Position numbers and translations under genes: made by a program | Shown here: piece by piece, positions 53,895 to 62,626 of the stretch | How the letters are laid out: every line of letters starts with the position of its first letter | Position numbering within the stretch: position 1 is the first letter of the stretch | The notes under the pieces: model-generated | Database searches by the model: none | What the model was told of the DNA's origin: nothing | Seen by the model: the letters and a program-made list of their open reading frames with translations, nothing else | Source of the DNA: Rhizobium sp. BK650 | Lineage (GTDB): Bacteria; Pseudomonadota; Alphaproteobacteria; Rhizobiales; Rhizobiaceae | Reading direction: 5' to 3' | Assembly (NCBI RefSeq): GCF_014195325.1 | Contig: NZ_JACIBK010000005.1 | Span: forward strand, 1 to 64,000 | DNA: 64,000 nt

Positions 53895-55088
53895 ATGAAG
53901 ATCGTCGACCTCAAATGTGCCATCATCGGCAAGAGCCCGATCGTGCGTCTCGTCACCGATGAGGGCCTTTCCGGTTATGGCCAGGCTGAAACCTGGAAGC
54001 CTTATCTCAAGCCGCATATTCTTTCCTTTCGCGAGGCATTGATCGGCGAGGATCCGACCAATGTCGAACGCGTCATGCTGAAAATCCGCCAGCGCGGCAG
54101 CTTCAAGCCTTGGGGAGCCGCCGTCAGCGTCATCGAGATGGCGCTCTGGGACGTGGCGGGCAAGGCGGCGAACCTGCCGGTGCACAAGTTGCTCGGCGGG
54201 CGCGTGCGCGATCGTATCCGCGTCTATAACGGCTCCATCCGCTTTCCGATCAGCGGTTACGAGCCGGAACATCTGGCCGACGATCTGAAAAGGATGATGG
54301 GTCTGCCAGAAGGGTTTACCATCATCAAGCAGCCGGTCGGTTTCCACTCGCCCATGAAGCGGCTTCCGGACTTCTATTATGGCGAACCCAATGCCAGCCC
54401 TTTCCATGGAGCGCTCGACCGCGGTCCGATCACCGAAAAGGGTTTGCGCCATCTTATCGACTGCGTTGCCGCCATGAAGGAGGTTGCCGGTGACAGGATA
54501 GGTCTGGCGCTCGATTGCGGTCCTGGATGGATGCTGCCAGACGCAATCCGTCTTGCTCGCATGCTGGAGCCCTATCATCTGCTCTGGATTGAGGACCTGC
54601 TCTCCGGCGACTATACGCCTTGGGTCAATGCCGGCGTCTATCGCGAACTGACGCGCGCAAGCACGACGCCGATCCATACCGGTGAGCAGATCTATCTGCG
54701 CCAGAATTTCAAGGAATTGATCGAGGGCCATGCTGTCAATGTCGTCGGCCCCGATCCGGCCGATGTCGGCGGCATCGCCGAGCTCAAGTGGGTCGCCGAA
54801 TATGCCGACCTCCACTCGATCATGATGGCGCCGCACGGAACGGCAAACGGGCTTCTCGGCCTTGCAGCGCTCATTCAGGTCTGCGCCACCTTGCCCAACA
54901 ATTTCATTGCTTTCGAATATACGACCGGCGATCCGCACTGGTGGTACGACATCGTCGATGGGCTGCCGCAGACGATTGTCAAGGATGGCTTCGTCGACGT
55001 GATCGAGCGACCGGGCATGGGCGTCGATCTCGTACCCGAACGGGCGAAACGCTATCTCGCCGAAGACGATCAGGCCTTCTTCGACTGA
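53895..55088 (+). CDS. Enolase-superfamily mandelate racemase/dehydratase-like protein
   Basis: A 397-residue TIM-barrel enzyme that removes a proton next to a carboxylate, as in sugar-acid dehydratases and cycloisomerases. Metal ligands are D207 (ALDCGPGW), E233 (WIEDL) and E264 (HTGEQ); H314 in MAPHG and D289 in PDPADVGG are acid/base candidates, and K145 in IIKQP is on the opposite face. An insert with GFHSPMKRLPDFYYG (about 149-163) may shape specificity. It precedes an ABC importer and is likely the first catabolic step for the imported sugar acid. Confidence 0.9.
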   Translation: MKIVDLKCAIIGKSPIVRLVTDEGLSGYGQAETWKPYLKPHILSFREALIGEDPTNVERVMLKIRQRGSFKPWGAAVSVIEMALWDVAGKAANLPVHKLLGGRVRDRIRVYNGSIRFPISGYEPEHLADDLKRMMGLPEGFTIIKQPVGFHSPMKRLPDFYYGEPNASPFHGALDRGPITEKGLRHLIDCVAAMKEVAGDRIGLALDCGPGWMLPDAIRLARMLEPYHLLWIEDLLSGDYTPWVNAGVYRELTRASTTPIHTGEQIYLRQNFKELIEGHAVNVVGPDPADVGGIAELKWVAEYADLHSIMMAPHGTANGLLGLAALIQVCATLPNNFIAFEYTTGDPHWWYDIVDGLPQTIVKDGFVDVIERPGMGVDLVPERAKRYLAEDDQAFFD

Positions 55089-55192
55089 GCTTTGTCCAAC
55101 GCCCCTCAGTGGATACAACGTAAGCGCGAGCGCGGGTGCAGCCAATTGTCATTTGACATTGCAATCTTTTGATCCCTATATTTGGTCTGTTG

Positions 55193-55210
55193 TGAACTAG
55201 ATGCTGTTCA
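55193..55210 (+). promoter_or_regulatory. TGAACT-N6-TGTTCA palindrome before the third ABC operon
   Basis: TGAACT (55193-55198) and TGTTCA (55205-55210) match the IclR-promoter palindrome at 60522-60539 in 11 of 12 arm bases and in spacing. It lies about 65 bp before the first permease gene. Confidence 0.6.
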
Positions 55211-55272
55211 TATGAGAAACAGACCCCGGCGGGCTGGAGGAGCGGAGCGCTGGCGGTCTGAGGAGGAGGCTC

Positions 55273-56148
55273 ATGGCAATCCGATGGAGCCGCGTCATTC
55301 CGCATCTGGCCGTTGTGCCAGCGGCACTGTTGACGCTTGTCTTTTTCATTGGGGCAATAGGCTGGACCGTCTATCTATCCTTCACGGCATCGCGCCGCTT
55401 TCCCGACTATGAACTGGTCGGCTGGAAGCAATATTGGCGGCTTTTTCATGATCCGTCCTGGATTCTGTCGTTGCAGAACCTCGTGATCTTTGCTGTGGGC
55501 AGCCTGCTATCGATTGTGATGGGTTTTATTCTCGCCGCGCTGATCGACAAGGAAGTGCATGGTGAGGGTATTTTCCGAACGGTTTTTCTCTACCCGCTTG
55601 CCGTTTCGCTGATCGTCACCGGGCTCGTCTGGCGCTGGCTGTTCAATCCGGGACTTGGCGTCGAAAACGTCCTTCATTCGATCGGTTGGGAAAGCGCCTC
55701 CTTCAACTGGCTTGCCAGCCAGGACACCGTCATGTTCGGCGTCATCCTGGCGGCGGTCTGGCAATCGACCGGTTTCTTCATGGCGCTCATGCTTGCCGGG
55801 TTGAAGTCGATCAATACAGAGATCTGGCAGGCGGCGCGGCTTGATGGCGTGCCCTTCTGGCGGCTCTATATCGAAGTCATCATCCCGATGATGAAGCTCA
55901 CCTTCCTCACCTGCATCATTCTGCTCTGCATCGGCGTAGTAAAGGCCTATGACATCATCGTCGCCATGACCAATGGCGGTCCGGGCGGCGCGTCGGTCAT
56001 GCCTGCCTATTTCGTCATCGACGCCTATTGGCAGAAGCAGAATCTCGGCTTCGCATCGGCGGGCGCAACCGTCATGCTCCTCACAACCCTCGTTCTCTTT
56101 CTGCCGCTCGTCATCATCACCGCCGTCAGGCAACGGAGAGAGACATGA
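55273..56148 (+). CDS. ABC permease, MalF type
   Basis: A 291-residue membrane subunit with six predicted helices. The EAA loop reads QAARLDGVPFWRLYIEVIIP (about 187-206). It is preceded by GGAGGAGG just before the ATG. The stop overlaps the next permease as ATGA. Confidence 0.93.
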   Translation: MAIRWSRVIPHLAVVPAALLTLVFFIGAIGWTVYLSFTASRRFPDYELVGWKQYWRLFHDPSWILSLQNLVIFAVGSLLSIVMGFILAALIDKEVHGEGIFRTVFLYPLAVSLIVTGLVWRWLFNPGLGVENVLHSIGWESASFNWLASQDTVMFGVILAAVWQSTGFFMALMLAGLKSINTEIWQAARLDGVPFWRLYIEVIIPMMKLTFLTCIILLCIGVVKAYDIIVAMTNGGPGGASVMPAYFVIDAYWQKQNLGFASAGATVMLLTTLVLFLPLVIITAVRQRRET

Positions 56149-57050
56149 CAGCGCTCTCCATGTCACAATCCAGCCGCGAGGCGAAAGCACGCCGGCGCCC
56201 GCTGATCCGGCCAAGCCGGGTGGTGATCTTCGTCTTCCTGCTGATGGCCGCAGCCTTCTTCGCCGTCCCGCTCTACGTCATCATCGTGACCTCGTTCAAG
56301 ACGATGGATCAGATCCGCCAGGGGCAGATCTTCTCCCTGCCTTCACCCTGGACGAGCGATGCCTGGTCCTATGCCTGGATGCAGGCCTGCTCCGGCATGA
56401 ACTGCAACGGCGTGCGCACTGGTTTCATCAATTCGCTCTATATTCTCGCCCCGAGCCTGGTCCTGACGATCTCGTTGTCGATTGTCACGGGTTACGGGCT
56501 GGCGCTCTGGAATGTCAAATGGGCGAACGGCTTCCTGTTCGTGCTTTTCATCTGTGCCTTCGTACCGTTCCAGATCATCATGTATCCGCTGATCAAGATC
56601 ACCGGCGCGCTGCATATCTATGGCACGACATTCGGCATCGCCGTCATCCACAGCGTCCTGTCACTGCCCTTCCTGACATTGATCTTTCGGAATTACTTCC
56701 GCGGCATGCCGCCGCAGATCATCGCAGCGGCCATGATCGATTCCGGTTCCTTCTGGCGGATCTTCGTCGAGATCGTCCTGCCGATGTCTGGCAATATCAT
56801 GATCGTTGTGCTGATCCTGATGATCACCGGCATCTGGAACGATTTTCTTGTCGGCCTGACCTTCGGTGCGCAGGACACGCAGCCGATGACGGTCGTGCTC
56901 AACAACATCACTGTGACGACGACGGGCGCCAAGAATTACGCCGTCGACATGGCCTCGGCACTGCTGACCGCTCTGCCGCCGCTCGTCATCTATTTCATCC
57001 TCGGCAGGTTCTTCGTTCAGGGCATTACTGCCGGCGCCATCAAGGGATAG
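56145..57050 (+). CDS. ABC permease, MalG type
   Basis: A 301-residue second channel subunit. The EAA-like loop is AAAMIDSGSFWRIFVEIVLP (about 195-214); the usual DG is DS here. The C-terminus FFVQGITAGAIKG is typical. An extracellular loop with two cysteines (CSGMNC, about 84) is unusual for the family. The ATG at 56145 overlaps the preceding stop. Confidence 0.92.
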   Translation: MTALSMSQSSREAKARRRPLIRPSRVVIFVFLLMAAAFFAVPLYVIIVTSFKTMDQIRQGQIFSLPSPWTSDAWSYAWMQACSGMNCNGVRTGFINSLYILAPSLVLTISLSIVTGYGLALWNVKWANGFLFVLFICAFVPFQIIMYPLIKITGALHIYGTTFGIAVIHSVLSLPFLTLIFRNYFRGMPPQIIAAAMIDSGSFWRIFVEIVLPMSGNIMIVVLILMITGIWNDFLVGLTFGAQDTQPMTVVLNNITVTTTGAKNYAVDMASALLTALPPLVIYFILGRFFVQGITAGAIKG

Positions 57051-57054
57051 AGGC

Positions 57055-58158
57055 ATGCCATCCATCGCATTCAACAATATCGTCAAGAAATTCGGTGCGC
57101 TGACGGTTATCGAGAACCTGAACCTCAGCATCGGCGACGGTGAATTTCTGGTGCTGCTCGGGCCGTCAGGCTGCGGCAAGACAACGCTTCTCAATCTTCT
57201 GGCTGGCCTGCTCGAAATCGACGAGGGTGAAATCCTCATCGACGAACGGGATGTCAGTTACCTCGATCCCAAGGACCGGGGCCTTGCGATGGTCTTCCAG
57301 TCCTACGCGCTCTATCCTACCAAGACGGTCCGCGGCAACATGAATTTTGGGCTTTCCTCCCGCGGTATTTCACGTCAGGAGGCGGACAAGCGCATTGCCT
57401 GGGCTGCCAAACTCCTACAGATCGAACACCTTCTCGACCGCAAGCCCTCCCAGCTTTCCGGTGGTCAGCGCCAGCGCGTTGCGATCGGCCGGGCGCTCGT
57501 CAAGCAATATGGCGTCTGCCTGTTCGACGAGCCGCTTTCCAACCTTGATGCAAAGCTGCGCAACGAGATGCGCATGGAGATCAAGAAGCTCCACAATCAG
57601 CTCAGAAATACGGTGGTCTATGTGACCCACGACCAGGTCGAAGCGATGACCATGGCAACAAAGATTGCCGTGATGAACAAGGGCGTCATCCAGCAATTCG
57701 GCACGCCGGACGAAATCTATAACGAGCCGGCCAATCTCTTTGTGGCCGACTTCGTCGGCTCCCCGGCCATGAACCTGCTCGACTGCGTCGTCCGAAAAGA
57801 AGGCACTGATCTCGTGGCCGTGGATGAGAAGGACGGCGTCAGCATCGGCCTTGGCGAATATAAATGGAAGGCCAAGGCCGCCGAAGGCAAGCCTGTCAAG
57901 ATCGGGTTCCGGGCGGAGGAGCTGCTGATCGAGGAACGGGCGGATGCGGGAAACACCGTCCGCTTCGACTGCCCGGTCGAATATTTCGAGAAGTCCGGAC
58001 CCGACGCTTTCGCCTTCCTGACCATGTCGGGAAAGAGCATCGCCGTACGCATCGACGGCCGCGACGCGAACCGCTACCGGGGCAAACCGGCTCTGCCCGT
58101 CTATCTGCCGCTCACCAAGCTGAACGTCTTTGACGCCCCGACCGGCCAGCGCCTGTGA
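57055..58158 (+). CDS. ABC transporter ATPase, MalK/UgpC type
   Basis: A 367-residue nucleotide-binding subunit. Walker A GPSGCGKTT is at 36-44, LSGGQ at 134-138 and the Walker B region CLFDEP follows, with THDQ after it. The C-terminal TOBE part is present (KIGFRAEELLI). It lies four bases after the permease stop. Here the ATPase precedes the binding protein gene, an order less common than binding protein first. Confidence 0.94.
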   Translation: MPSIAFNNIVKKFGALTVIENLNLSIGDGEFLVLLGPSGCGKTTLLNLLAGLLEIDEGEILIDERDVSYLDPKDRGLAMVFQSYALYPTKTVRGNMNFGLSSRGISRQEADKRIAWAAKLLQIEHLLDRKPSQLSGGQRQRVAIGRALVKQYGVCLFDEPLSNLDAKLRNEMRMEIKKLHNQLRNTVVYVTHDQVEAMTMATKIAVMNKGVIQQFGTPDEIYNEPANLFVADFVGSPAMNLLDCVVRKEGTDLVAVDEKDGVSIGLGEYKWKAKAAEGKPVKIGFRAEELLIEERADAGNTVRFDCPVEYFEKSGPDAFAFLTMSGKSIAVRIDGRDANRYRGKPALPVYLPLTKLNVFDAPTGQRL

Positions 58159-58199
58159 TCAGACTAATGTAATCAGATTCAAAAAGGGAGGAATGTTGC

Positions 58200-59447
58200 A
58201 TGACCAAATGGAAATCCCTGAAAAGGCTGCCGCTCTTGCTTGCCGCGACGACGCTTGCCGCAAACGCCTGGGCAGATGAAGTCGTCGTTTACCACACCTG
58301 GTCCAAACCGTCCGAGATCGCAGCACTCACCGTTCTGCGGGAGGCATGGGCTAAGGACGGACACCAGTGGAAAGACCTTTCGATTGCCCACGATTCCGGC
58401 GCAAATGTCAGCCTGATGAACATGATCACCGGCGGCAATCCGCCTGCGATCTTCATGAATTCCGATCCCGGCATCTATCGGGATTTGAACAAGCAGGGCC
58501 TCGGCGTGCCGCTGACCAAATTGTTCGACAGCATCGGCGCAACGAAGAATTTCCCGCCCTCGGTCTTGAAGAACATCACCGTCGACGGCGAGATCATGAA
58601 GGCCCCAGCGACAGTGCATATTGACGGCATGGTCTATTACAACAAGCATGTCGCCGAGGCCGCAGGCGTCGATCCGAAATCCTGGAAATCTCTCGATGAC
58701 CTCTTTGCCGCCTTCGACAAGGTCAAGGCTGCCGGTTATATCCCGATCGCCCAGGGCGGCGATCAGTTCCAGAAGGCCTATCTCCTGCAAGCCGTGATCG
58801 CCTCTGAAGAAGGCCCCGATATCTACAATCGCTTCTATGGAGAAAAGCCCGATCGCGATGTCATCGACACCCCACAAATGCGCGCCGCGCTGAAGCGCTT
58901 CCGCCAGATCGCCGAGCACACGGATCAAGGTTCGCCCAACCGCCAGTGGAACGATACGACCAATCTCGTCATCACCGGCAAGGCCCTGCTGCAGATCCAT
59001 GGCGACTGGATGAAGGGCGAATTCCTGGCGGCTCAAAAGAAGCTTGGTACCGATTTCGATTGCATGAATATTCCGGGCACCAAGGCGGTCGTGGTGACTG
59101 TCGATGCCTGGGGCTTCCTCAACACCAACAATTCCGATACGGCCAAGGCGCAGGAGGACTTCGCAAAGCTCGACGTCGATCCGAAACTCAATGCCGACTT
59201 CGTGTTGAAGAAGGGCGCAAGCCCTGTTCGTACCGATGCCGATACCACAAACCTCGATGCCTGCAACAAACTCGTTCTCGAGACGCTGAAGGACCCGGCA
59301 AAGCAGGTTTCAAACCCCTTCAATACGGCCGACGCCGACTGGTATCGCACGATCTGGCAGGAAGCCGACAAGTATTGGAGCGATCCGAAGCGGACGGAAG
59401 ACGACTTCGTGAAGGCGATGCAGGACGCCTACGACCAGATCTTCTGA
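58200..59447 (+). CDS. Extracellular solute-binding protein, family 1
   Basis: A 415-residue periplasmic receptor with a signal peptide cleaved after AWA (residue 25). Mature landmarks are VVYHTWSKPSEIAALTVLRE, GGNPPAIFMNSDPG (about 78-91), ATVHIDGMVYYNKHVAEAAG and LLQIHGDWMKGEF. It is the last gene of the operon and is followed by a strong terminator. GGGAGGA lies 6 bp before the start, which would favour high expression. The layout fits glucose/mannose-type or sugar-acid receptors. Confidence 0.93.
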   Translation: MTKWKSLKRLPLLLAATTLAANAWADEVVVYHTWSKPSEIAALTVLREAWAKDGHQWKDLSIAHDSGANVSLMNMITGGNPPAIFMNSDPGIYRDLNKQGLGVPLTKLFDSIGATKNFPPSVLKNITVDGEIMKAPATVHIDGMVYYNKHVAEAAGVDPKSWKSLDDLFAAFDKVKAAGYIPIAQGGDQFQKAYLLQAVIASEEGPDIYNRFYGEKPDRDVIDTPQMRAALKRFRQIAEHTDQGSPNRQWNDTTNLVITGKALLQIHGDWMKGEFLAAQKKLGTDFDCMNIPGTKAVVVTVDAWGFLNTNNSDTAKAQEDFAKLDVDPKLNADFVLKKGASPVRTDADTTNLDACNKLVLETLKDPAKQVSNPFNTADADWYRTIWQEADKYWSDPKRTEDDFVKAMQDAYDQIF

Positions 59448-59461
59448 AATCGACAAATAAT

Positions 59462-59490
59462 AACCCGGCAAATTGTTGCCGGGTTCCTTT
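59462..59490 (+). terminator. Strong rho-independent terminator of the third ABC operon
   Basis: AACCCGGCAA (59462-59471) pairs perfectly with TTGCCGGGTT (59476-59485) around a 4-nt loop, followed by CCTTT. It lies 15 bp after the binding-protein stop and just before the convergent VOC genes, so it may serve both strands. Confidence 0.9.
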
Positions 59491-59523
59491 GGCTACAGAG
59501 CCTTCAATGCAGATACAGTCCGA

Positions 59524-59967
59524 TCAGACGGATTGTGCGTGAAGTCTTTTGATGGCTTGCAGCTGAATGCAATCCGGCGCCATCTCCATGACCTCGATCT
59601 GGGTGCCGTCGGGGTCTTCGATCCATGCGCCACGATTGCCGTCGATGCCGATCTGGGTCGGCCTTGGCTTGCTCGGCTCAATGCCGACCTTGGCAAGCTC
59701 CTCGAATGTCTTGTCGATGTCTTCGACCGTGAGGCAGATATGGAAGATGCCGATCATGTCAGGGCCAATTTCCGGCCGCTTTACCCCCTTCGGGAAAAGC
59801 TCCAAATACTGGTCGTCGTTGATGCGCAGATAGACGATCCACGCCTCACCCTGATCATTGAGCAGTCGCGTCATCTCGCGAAAGCCGAGTTTCTGATAGA
59901 AAGCAAGGGACTTGTCGAGGTCGTTGACGCGCAATGCGATATGACCGAGATGCTTAAAAAGATCCAT
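59524..59967 (-). CDS. VOC/glyoxalase-family protein (second of pair)
   Basis: A 147-residue single VOC domain pair (two beta-alpha-beta units). It has GHIALRVNDLDKSLAFYQKLGF at the start, FHICLTVEDIDKTFEEL in the middle and AWIEDPDGTQIEVMEM at the end. Metal ligand candidates are H9 or H8 (LGHIA), E56 region (YLELF), H76 (FHICL) and the late E (IEVME). It lies 3 bp after its paralog. The family includes lactoylglutathione lyases, epimerases and dioxygenases; the reaction is undecided. Confidence 0.9.
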   Translation of the reverse strand: MDLFKHLGHIALRVNDLDKSLAFYQKLGFREMTRLLNDQGEAWIVYLRINDDQYLELFPKGVKRPEIGPDMIGIFHICLTVEDIDKTFEELAKVGIEPSKPRPTQIGIDGNRGAWIEDPDGTQIEVMEMAPDCIQLQAIKRLHAQSV

Positions 59968-59970
59968 GGC

Positions 59971-60405
59971 TCAGACCAGTCCCTTGATGCGACGGACGGC
60001 GACCGTCTGCATGGCATCGGCCCCAAGCTGCATCAGCTCGATGCGATTGCCTTCCGGATCTGCGATCCAGGCCTGGTAATTGTTGTCGACGCCTAGTTTC
60101 TTCTCGGCCGTCAGGACAACGCCGCGACTGGTGATATCGGCGATCGCCTCATCGATGTTTTCGACTTCCAGACAGAGATGATTGTAGCCGACATTGGCAA
60201 ACGGCGGCGCGCTATCGCCCACACCATCCGGAAAAAGTTCGATGAACTGCGTGTCCGTGATCCTGAGATAGACGATCCACAAGCGGTCGTCGCGCTCGAG
60301 CCGGAACATTTCGTCGAAGCCGAGCTTGTTGACATAGAAGTCGAGGGAGCGGTCGATGTCCTTCACACTGACGGCCACATGCCCGATCGATTTCACACTC
60401 TTCAT
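59971..60405 (-). CDS. VOC/glyoxalase-family protein (first of pair)
   Basis: A 144-residue paralog of the next gene: GHVAVSVKDIDRSLDFYVNKLGF, YNHLCLEVENIDEAI and AWIADPEGNRIELMQLG. Ligand candidates are the His in GHVAV, E in FIELF, H in NHLCL and E in RIELM. It is divergent from the IclR gene and shares its promoter region with the 60522-60539 palindrome, so it is a likely target. A pair of VOC proteins could form a heterodimer. Confidence 0.9.
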   Translation of the reverse strand: MKSVKSIGHVAVSVKDIDRSLDFYVNKLGFDEMFRLERDDRLWIVYLRITDTQFIELFPDGVGDSAPPFANVGYNHLCLEVENIDEAIADITSRGVVLTAEKKLGVDNNYQAWIADPEGNRIELMQLGADAMQTVAVRRIKGLV

Positions 60406-60510
60406 TGCATCCTCCTCCGTATTTCCGTTGGCGGCCGCGCAACGCAGCGCTCACGGAACCTCCGCCCCGGCACTGTTTCCGGAACGTCGCCCCGCGATAA
60501 ATCGACGTGA

Positions 60511-60539
60511 CGTTTCCTATTTGAACTGATATAAGTTCA
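60511..60539 (+). promoter_or_regulatory. IclR operator candidate
   Basis: The 17-bp word shared with 53755-53771 runs into TGAACT (60522-60527), GATATA, AGTTCA (60534-60539), a perfect palindrome with 6-bp arms. It lies between the divergent VOC and IclR genes. Confidence 0.7.
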
Positions 60540-60657
60540 TTTATGAATTTATCGACAATCTGGTGCCGGAGTCAATCGGAAGGCGCCGCGATTGCGTGAA
60601 CTCCGCGCATTGCTTATGGAAGTCGAAGCGTTGCCTGATAGGCTTGGCAGGATTTGA

Positions 60658-61518
60658 ATGACCGACATTAGTGAAGATGCCGCGCAGAAGTACCGCATCC
60701 CCGTCATCGAGCAGATGGTGGAGGTTTTTGCGCTGCTGGAACGCACGCCGCAGGGCGCGACGATCCGTGACGTGGTCAAGGCGGTGAAGCTGTCGCGGAC
60801 AACGGTTTACCGCATGCTCAACACGTTGAGCGCCCACGATCTCGTTCATCGTTCACCAGCGGGAAGCTATACGCTCGGGCGACGTCTTCTAACGCTTGCG
60901 GCCCATGTCGCTCCGACCGTCGCGAGTTATGATCTGCTCGCGATCGCACAGCCGCACCTGAACAAGATCTCCGAACTTCTGGGCGAAGGCAGCAAGCTAA
61001 CGGTACCATCGGGCGACAATATTCTGGTCGTTGCATCGGCGCAGGGACACGGCCAATATGCGTTGTCGGCAACTGCCGGCCAGAGGCTGCCGTTTCACGC
61101 GGGTGCAGCCGGGAAGGTCCTGCTTGCCTTCTCCTTGCAGGAGGACATCGAGCGGCGCCTGACCAAGCTCGAACGCTTTACCAACCAGACGATTGTTGAC
61201 CCCAAGGTAATGCTCGATGAACTCGCGCTGATCCGCAGACAGAATTGGGCGCGGGACAGGGGCGAGCAAATGTCTGGCGTTCACGCGGTTGCAGCCCCCG
61301 TGAGGGATCATCAGGACACAGTCATCGCAGCCGTGAGCGTTCCCTTCGTCGCCGGCGTGGACGAAAAGCGCGTGGCGGATATCAGGCGGGCCGTGATCGC
61401 GACGGCGCAATCGATAACGAACGACATTCGATCCGAAAGCTTCGACATGCTCTCGACGACGTCGACCGCCGACCCTAAGCGCACCGATCGGAAGGCGTCG
61501 AAATCCAAGCAGCGATAG
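60658..61518 (+). CDS. IclR-family transcriptional regulator
   Basis: A 286-residue regulator. A winged helix (about 15-75; TIRDVVKAVKLSRTTVYRMLNTL only in part) is followed by an IclR effector domain (about 90-265; LPFHAGAAGKVLLAF and GVHAVAAPVRDHQDTVIAAVS). The C-terminus has a short basic tail (KRTDRKASKSKQR). It is located downstream of the sugar-acid operon and divergent from the VOC pair; operator-like words occur in front of all three units. Confidence 0.93.
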   Translation: MTDISEDAAQKYRIPVIEQMVEVFALLERTPQGATIRDVVKAVKLSRTTVYRMLNTLSAHDLVHRSPAGSYTLGRRLLTLAAHVAPTVASYDLLAIAQPHLNKISELLGEGSKLTVPSGDNILVVASAQGHGQYALSATAGQRLPFHAGAAGKVLLAFSLQEDIERRLTKLERFTNQTIVDPKVMLDELALIRRQNWARDRGEQMSGVHAVAAPVRDHQDTVIAAVSVPFVAGVDEKRVADIRRAVIATAQSITNDIRSESFDMLSTTSTADPKRTDRKASKSKQR

Positions 61519-61621
61519 ACGAAAATCAGATCGGACTATCGCGCTCGATGACGAAAGCTCGCTAGGCACGCAGCCGCTCTTCCCGCTACAGGCGGGTTTC
61601 ACAACCACTGAGGTATTCATC

Positions 61622-62551
61622 ATGAAATTCTATAGATTTCCGCGGACCGACCTCGATGTGTCGAGCATCGTCCTTGGAATGATGCGCATTGCCAATATGG
61701 CCAACGACGAAATCCAGCAACTGGTCGGCGCCGCTCGCGATGCGGGCGTGACATTCTTCGACCATGCCGACATTTATGGGGGCGTGCCTCATCGCTGCGA
61801 GGCCCGCTTTGGCGAGGCTATCTCGCTCACGGCCGCGGAGCGCGAAAAACTCCTCATCCAGAGCAAGGTCGGTATCCGCAAAGGATTTTTCGATTTTTCT
61901 GCCGAGCATATTCTGGCCTCGGTCGATCAATCGCTTGCAGCACTGAAAACCGACTATCTCGACGTGCTTCTGCTGCATCGGCCGGATACGCTCGTCGAAC
62001 CCGAAGAGGTCGCGGCCGCCTTCGACACGCTCAAATCTGCCGGCAAGGTCCGGCATTTCGGCGTCTCCAACCACACGCCCGGACAGATCGAACTGCTCAA
62101 GACTGCGGTTAAGCAGCCGCTCCTCGTCAATCAGGTGCAGCTCAGCATCACCCATGCGCCGCTGATTGCATCAGGCATTGCCGCCAATATGGCAGGGCTC
62201 GATCAGTCGGTCGACCGCGACAACGGCCTCCTCGACTATTCTCGCATCAACGGCATGATGCTGCAGGCGTGGTCACCTTTTCAGAAGGGTTTTTTCGACG
62301 GCGTATTCCTGGGAGACCGCGAGAATTTCGCCGATCTGAACGATGCCATCGACGAGCTCGCAAAGGCCTATGGCGTAACCCCGACGGGTATTGCCGTCGC
62401 CTGGATTACCCGTCATCCGGCGAAAATCCAGGTCGTCCTCGGCACCACGAAGCCAGAGCGTGTCATCGAAGCCGCGGCCGGGTCTTCGGTCTCGCTGACC
62501 CGTGAGCAATGGTATCGGCTATTCAAAGCTGCAGGGCACACGCTGCCCTGA
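61622..62551 (+). CDS. Aldo/keto reductase
   Basis: A 309-residue NADPH-dependent reductase, YdhF-like. The catalytic tetrad is visible: D47 (FFDHAD), Y52 (DIYGG), K83 (IQSKVG) and H120 (LLLHRPD). The C-terminal cofactor region has VLGTTKPERVIEAA. It follows the IclR gene by about 100 bp in the same direction. It may reduce a keto-sugar intermediate of the neighbouring pathway, or be unrelated. Confidence 0.93.
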   Translation: MKFYRFPRTDLDVSSIVLGMMRIANMANDEIQQLVGAARDAGVTFFDHADIYGGVPHRCEARFGEAISLTAAEREKLLIQSKVGIRKGFFDFSAEHILASVDQSLAALKTDYLDVLLLHRPDTLVEPEEVAAAFDTLKSAGKVRHFGVSNHTPGQIELLKTAVKQPLLVNQVQLSITHAPLIASGIAANMAGLDQSVDRDNGLLDYSRINGMMLQAWSPFQKGFFDGVFLGDRENFADLNDAIDELAKAYGVTPTGIAVAWITRHPAKIQVVLGTTKPERVIEAAAGSSVSLTREQWYRLFKAAGHTLP

Positions 62552-62626
62552 CTTCCGACCCGGCTGCCGCCACTGCAACTTCTAGCATGACGCACTGCGA
62601 AACCTTCGGGGATGCCGGTAACAGGC

